From Asterias amurensis (lineage: Eukaryota > Echinodermata > Asteroidea > Forcipulatida > Asteriidae): 64,000 nt of DNA. The translations under genes and the position numbers were made by a program. Each line of letters opens with the position of its first letter. The first letter of the stretch is position 1. Of the stretch, positions 59,789 through 64,000 are shown one piece after another. The stretch is from contig NC_092665.1 of the NCBI RefSeq assembly GCF_032118995.1, forward strand, positions 12,876,512 to 12,940,511, in the 5' to 3' direction. A model generated the notes under the pieces. The model searched no databases. It saw only the letters and a program-made list of their open reading frames with translations, and was not told the DNA's origin.

Positions 59789-62700
59789 CTACCCTTTCCA
59801 CCCTTGACGGACCGTGACGTTCTTCAGGAGGGGAGTCTGAAGGGTCTGCTCTGCGGCTGAGGCGATTTCTCTCCCGTTGGTCCCTTGCTGGTAGAGCTGA
59901 CAGACATTGTTCGTCGGATTGGCTGGGTCCAACACGATCGGACTGAAAATAACAAAGAAATGAAAAGTTTCAGGGTTTCAAGGTTTGTTGTTTCCACAGT
60001 AACAAAATTGTACCACAGGCAATGTACATGTTCCAAATAATACAGTCAAGCCTGGAGGACAACACAAGAAAGATAAGAAGTTATAACATTTTTTATTTTA
60101 CAAAATACTACCTGAAGGAACCTTCAACATCAAGCTACACTTAGGTCTCAACTTATACGAACTTCTTGCTTCAAAAGTCAGTGATCGGAAACAAAACTCT
60201 GACAGAGAATAACAAACCAACACTGTGTTTCCGTCACAAAATAGTTGCATTGGACCTTATAATGTGAGTGACGTCATCCGCTGAAATCTTTATCAACAGC
60301 CAGGGTAAGTGTCGCGGCGTATTTTGACAAGTTTGGGGAACTTTTGGTTTTCATGTAGGCCTATTATTTTAAAAAGTGATGGAAACCGAATTGCCACAAT
60401 GGTAGCGAGAAAGTGTTCAACGGCCGCGCTGCTGATACGCAGCTTACATGTAGTCTTTCCAGTGCTTCTCGGTGTGGCAGGAGTATCTGCCTCGCATTGC
60501 GAACTGCGTACACATTTCTTGTGATAGCGCCCTCTTTTGAATCATCCTCCTTCAGCCCATATTTTTTTCCATTATGGCGGGACAGAATCTCAGATACACC
60601 TATGACACTAGACTTTTTAATCTCGTGCACATAGCGCGTGCGCACTAATATTTTGGTTGGCAAAAAAATAATAAGGAAACATCAGACGCGTTTGCGCGTC
60701 TGTTTAGTGCACAATTTGGTCTGTACGCATGAATGTAATGAGCATAATTTCATGGGAGGGGTCCATTGCTGGGCAGTAAGTTCACCTACTTTATCATTCT
60801 AAGCTGTGTAATCGCAGTTTGTGCCAGTGTAGCGTCGTACAGACGGGAGCCAGACCAGCTAGTGACACGCAGTGCCGTCAACCTCGTCAAGACCAGTAGG
60901 ACGTTCTTCAACCCCTGAGCTTTGCTGAATTGAACGGGTTTCCCAGCCTGCTCCCAAAGGTGAATGGTGATCAGCTCCAATCGGTAGGATTTCTGGAGAT
61001 ACCCAGGGAGGTAGTCATTCGCCCAGTACTTTACGAGACGGACTAGCTCCTTCACGTACCCAGGCTGGTTACCGACGAAGCTGAGCTGATGTTCGGCAAG
61101 GGAAGCGGAGTAGAACTCCCTGTCCTTATCGTTGTGAAGCTGCAGCATGGCACGGAACATATCTGAGTGAGCTGGCGGTATTAAAGAAAACAAGGAAAAG
61201 TTGATTTACTTATGATTAATATCGGTGCACCCTCACCCATCCGATCTAATGGTATTTAAAGGTACAAAGGACAACAGAGTTGTCACAATACTCTTAATTA
61301 CGCCTACATGAAAAGTTACAATAATTTAAACAATTTGTTTACATATTATTAAATAAGTAAAAAGATATAAAAATGCAGCATCAAATTGCTACGTAATTAA
61401 TTCCAAAAATAGTAACTCTCCTTATTATACCTTTTTTAGACTTAATTGTTGAATTATAACCTCAAAATGTTTCTTGATGAATGACTTGGCTTTCAAACCG
61501 ACTAACCTCGACCGTGGCCGGCACAGTTGTCTGAAGTGGGAAGAAAATCGACATTCAGACACCTTCTGCCCACTCTGATGTTGAAGTTAACCATGAACTC
61601 ATTCTTGCTGACATTAGACACAAACGACAGACCCGTCATAGCTGTGTAAAGATCCCGGATGACGACGGCCAGCTTGCGCTTGTATTCGGCTGGTCCGAGT
61701 CTGACGATGGGGGCCAGGTTTGGTGGATTAATGAAGGCGATCAGATCGACATCAGAAAGGTCCTTCACCATGGTCCCTTTACCAAGAGATCCACCCTTCA
61801 ATCAATCAATAAATCAATCAATCAGTCAATCAATCGATCAATCAATCAATCATGCCATGCTAATGTATTTGTTTAAGTGTTAATTTTGGGTATTGTTTCA
61901 AATCCAAGCTACTGACCTATTTTTGTTGTAAAAGTTTTTCAATTCAATTCAATTTAATTCAATTCAATTCAATTCAAAAACTGTAATCATCCTTTGCAGG
62001 CAATAACAATAGCAGACCAGCTCCATATAAAAAGTAAATTTGGTCTCATGAGACCAAAATTATTTTAGCATGTAAAATCCCCTTAACCAGTTATGATATT
62101 ATACCTAAACCATAAACGAAAATTATTAATTTTACTCATTTCTCAAAAAACTACAGCACCTCAGTAAGTAAACTTTCAAGGGAAGCTTTCTTCTATCATA
62201 ATCTTTAAACTGTGTATAAGTTTAATGTAAATCTGTGGACACTGTGTTTTTTGTTAGGAAAAAGTACATATACCCTTTAAGCTAAAGATGAAGGGAATGA
62301 CAAAATCCAGTTTTGTAATGTAGGCCTAACTATTTTCCAAAAACAGAGTGAATAAAGAAAAGATTATAATTTTATGTGAGTGAGGAAAAACTAAAAAAAC
62401 GTCCAACAACGTTTCTATTACCCGTCCAAGACAAAATGAATTAATGTTTTAACATCTAAAATATCTGACGAGAAAAAATGGGTCTTCTTCAATTTTGTTG
62501 GTTCGACTGACTTTTTCAGAGCAAAAATTGAAACATGTTTTCAGAGCAAAATTTGAAACATGTTTCAAATTTTGCTCTGAAAAAAATCAGTCGAACCAAC
62601 AAAATTGAAGAGGACCCATTTTTTCTCGTCAGATATTATGGATTTCAAAAACTATCAATCTCATTTCAATGAGGAATTGTTTCGAGAAAATATCTCACGC

Positions 62701-62927
62701 CTAATAAGATAATGATGAGGCATACGCACCTTCAAAATTCTGTCAACATTGAAATGGAGACCGCCCGATGAACAAATCGTCTGCACCGATCGGACCACTT
62801 CATCGATAGCTCTTTTGCAGTCCCTGTCGAAATCCTCCGTCCCACGTTGAATATTCTCGTTATACCATGTCTCAAGACTGCTTGAATCCATGCACCAAGG
62901 CTGTGAAAATCTCCCAGATCCAGCCAT
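59789..62927 (-). CDS. OAS: OAS copy 6: 2'-5'-oligoadenylate synthetase, 4 exons, 337 aa
   Basis: Exons: 62730-62927, 61507-61795, 60790-61162, 59789-59942, phases 0, 1, 2. N-terminus MAGSGRFSQPWCMDSSSLET; P-loop 67-74; D81 and D83 in SDVD; D149 in NVDFLPTS. Exon 3 has ELVRLVKYWANDYLPGYLQ and LELITIHLWEQAG; the last exon has PIVLDPANPTNN and ends RQGWKG. About 337 aa compares with about 364 for human OAS1 p42. Two points need care. The acceptor of exon 2 is TTGAAG and its upstream tract is an ATTG tetranucleotide array rather than a pyrimidine run, so splicing may be weak. The exon 3 donor is GTAGGT. A TATAAAGG sequence (63087-63094) and a kB-type site (63053-63062) lie 126-167 bp upstream of the ATG. 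Intron 1 contains a long foldback (62475-62634). Confidence 0.92.
61799..61855. repeat. (AATC)n microsatellite at a splice acceptor
   Basis: About 13 AATC units (ATTG on the gene strand) run directly into the acceptor of OAS copy 6 exon 2. Confidence 0.85.
61938..61977. repeat. (AATTC)n microsatellite
   Basis: Eight units, one interrupted, in intron 1 of OAS copy 6. Confidence 0.8.
62475..62634. repeat. Long foldback in intron 1 of OAS copy 6
   Basis: Arms of roughly 75 bp: GAGAAAAAATGGGTCTTCTT and AGAGGACCCATTTTTTCTCG, continuing through GTTGGTTCGACTGA / TCAGTCGAACCAAC to TTTGAAACATGTTTCAAA. Absent from intron 1 of copy 5. Confidence 0.75.
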
Positions 62928-63052
62928 TGCGAGTTGGTTTAGTTTATGAATCCTTCCAAGTTCAAAATGCAGCTCTGGTCTGCTGAAATTCCAGGCAAAT
63001 ATTTGGGGGGTTTTTTAAACTCTGATTTCACAATTGTGAGCGATTGCATCAT

Positions 63053-63094
63053 GGGATTCCCCGTATTTCTGACGATGATGAGAAATCCTTTATA
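63053..63094 (-). promoter_or_regulatory. Proximal promoter of OAS copy 6: NF-kB-type site, GATGAGAAATC, TATA box
   Basis: GGGATTCCCC at 63053-63062 matches GGGRNNYYCC. GATGAGAAATC is at 63077-63087, the same partner motif as in copies 3 and 4 but 14 bp further away. TATAAAGG on the minus strand is at 63087-63094, 160 bp upstream of the ATG. The transcription start is not determined. Confidence 0.55.
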
Positions 63095-63595
63095 GAAATT
63101 ATGTTAATCTGGACATCAGTTAAGAGTCAAATTAATTATTCAAACCACCCTGCATCACGGAAGCAATCTGGTAGGACAATAGCAATGTAAGCAGCTGCGT
63201 GATGCCGTTAAAAGGGACACACCGGCTAACGTAGGTTGTGTACAAGTTTGTGGCCGTCGTCTTCGTGAGATGTTTAGTCTTGAAGTCAAGACGGTAATTG
63301 TTAAGCGCGGTGTAGCTACGGGGACGATACACACACCCTCGATCCCATTATGTGTGTGTGTGTTAGAGCTGCCTCGCGCTACCTACGACTGTTGCATGTA
63401 TAACATCGCACTGTGACTGTTGCATGAAAGGCAGAAGAATAGGTAGCGCCATACGACTTGTCATCAAGTTTATGAGATGTTGGGTTTTTTGAACTGAAAA
63501 AAAAAACACGCTAGACTGGTACCCCGTCTTTTTTTTATATCTTTGAGGATACGCACGGGTATTGTCTTTATGTACTGCATAGACGATGTGACCTC

Positions 63596-63832
63596 TGACG
63601 TCACTCTGACGAAAAACCATAACATGATTCGCGCGCATACCGCCGGGCAAAACCTTTGTGGTTTGGCAGCCAGCTATAGTGTATGCAATCGTACCATAAC
63701 TACGCATTTTTTTGCGTAGGTAAAAGTTAATTCATAGACGTGGGCTCAACTGCAGATCTGTGACGTCAGATGTTCAGACTAACCCAGTGGTGCAATTTGG
63801 CCCAACCATAACTCAACAAACAGTTGACGTCA
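63596..63832. promoter_or_regulatory. Three TGACGTCA (CRE) octamers upstream of OAS copy 6
   Basis: Octamers at 63596-63603, 63761-63768 and 63825-63832, corresponding to the set before copy 5. They lie 0.67-0.9 kb upstream of the ATG. Function is inferred from sequence only. Confidence 0.4.
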
Positions 63833-64000
63833 GTGCCTCAATATCTGTCCAATGAAATCATATCGGGTTTGCATCACATGTTCTTCTCTGTAAAGGTTCG
63901 CCTCTAAATAAACGCCCATAGCTTAGGCTGTACAGTGAACAATGCTAAATATTCATAAGTATACATGACAACACTATGCTTAGAAGTCTAACAGCTTTTA

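Noticed and set aside
59789-62927. C-terminal CaaX prenylation as in human OAS1 p46
   Set aside because: None of the six tails ends in a Cys-aliphatic motif; they end around a Trp instead.

Overview
The window is animal nuclear DNA: AT-rich, with introns bounded by GT..AG, dense in MITEs, foldback elements, SINEs, a LINE and a DNA transposon. Repeat style and protein content suggest a marine deuterostome invertebrate, most likely an echinoderm such as a sea star. That assignment is inference, because no species-diagnostic gene is present.

The window is organised around a head-to-tail array of six 2'-5'-oligoadenylate synthetase (OAS) genes, all on the minus strand. I rebuilt each by splicing, with phases that agree at every junction. 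From left to right: copy 1 (3131-7756, 368 aa), copy 2 (13895-19984, 385 aa), copy 3 (32202-34945, 337 aa), copy 4 (38876-45329, 425 aa), copy 5 (53725-55707, 341 aa) and copy 6 (59789-62927, 337 aa). Copies 1-4 form one subfamily with the C-terminus split over two exons. Copies 5 and 6 form a second subfamily with those exons fused and nearly identical flanks. Five copies keep the nucleotidyltransferase P-loop and three Asp residues. Copy 2 has lost the third Asp and a conserved Arg and looks like a pseudo-enzyme. Copy 4 has an extra N-terminal exon with an N-myristoylation-type start and 33-residue hydrophobic repeats. Copy 1 also starts with a myristoylation-type sequence.

Upstream of each copy I find the same two-part motif: a perfect or one-mismatch NF-kB-type decamer next to (R)NTGAGAAATC. 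For copies 1-4 it lies in a separate 5' block that ends in a splice donor, 2-9 kb before the start codon.

Region by region: 1-3.1 kb repeats; 3.1-7.8 copy 1; 8.55-15.56 kb and 27.27-34.29 kb are two copies of a 7-kb segmental duplication; 15.7-18.2 a 5'-truncated CR1/L2-type LINE with an open RT frame, antisense inside an intron of copy 2; 21.03-27.27 a 6.2-kb CACTG-ended (EnSpm/CACTA-like) transposon whose empty site is visible in the other duplicate; 35-38.8 SINE, MITEs and the 5' block of copy 3; 38.9-45.3 copy 4; 48.2-51.8 two 24-bp minisatellite arrays around a repeated core; 53.7-64 copies 5 and 6 in a second tandem duplication, with an orphan first exon of a beta-lactamase-domain serine hydrolase at 57.3 kb.

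In vertebrates OAS proteins sense dsRNA and make 2-5A. RNase L is not known from invertebrates, so the downstream effector here is unknown. The array reads as a rapidly duplicating innate-immune locus with probable Rel/NF-kB control.
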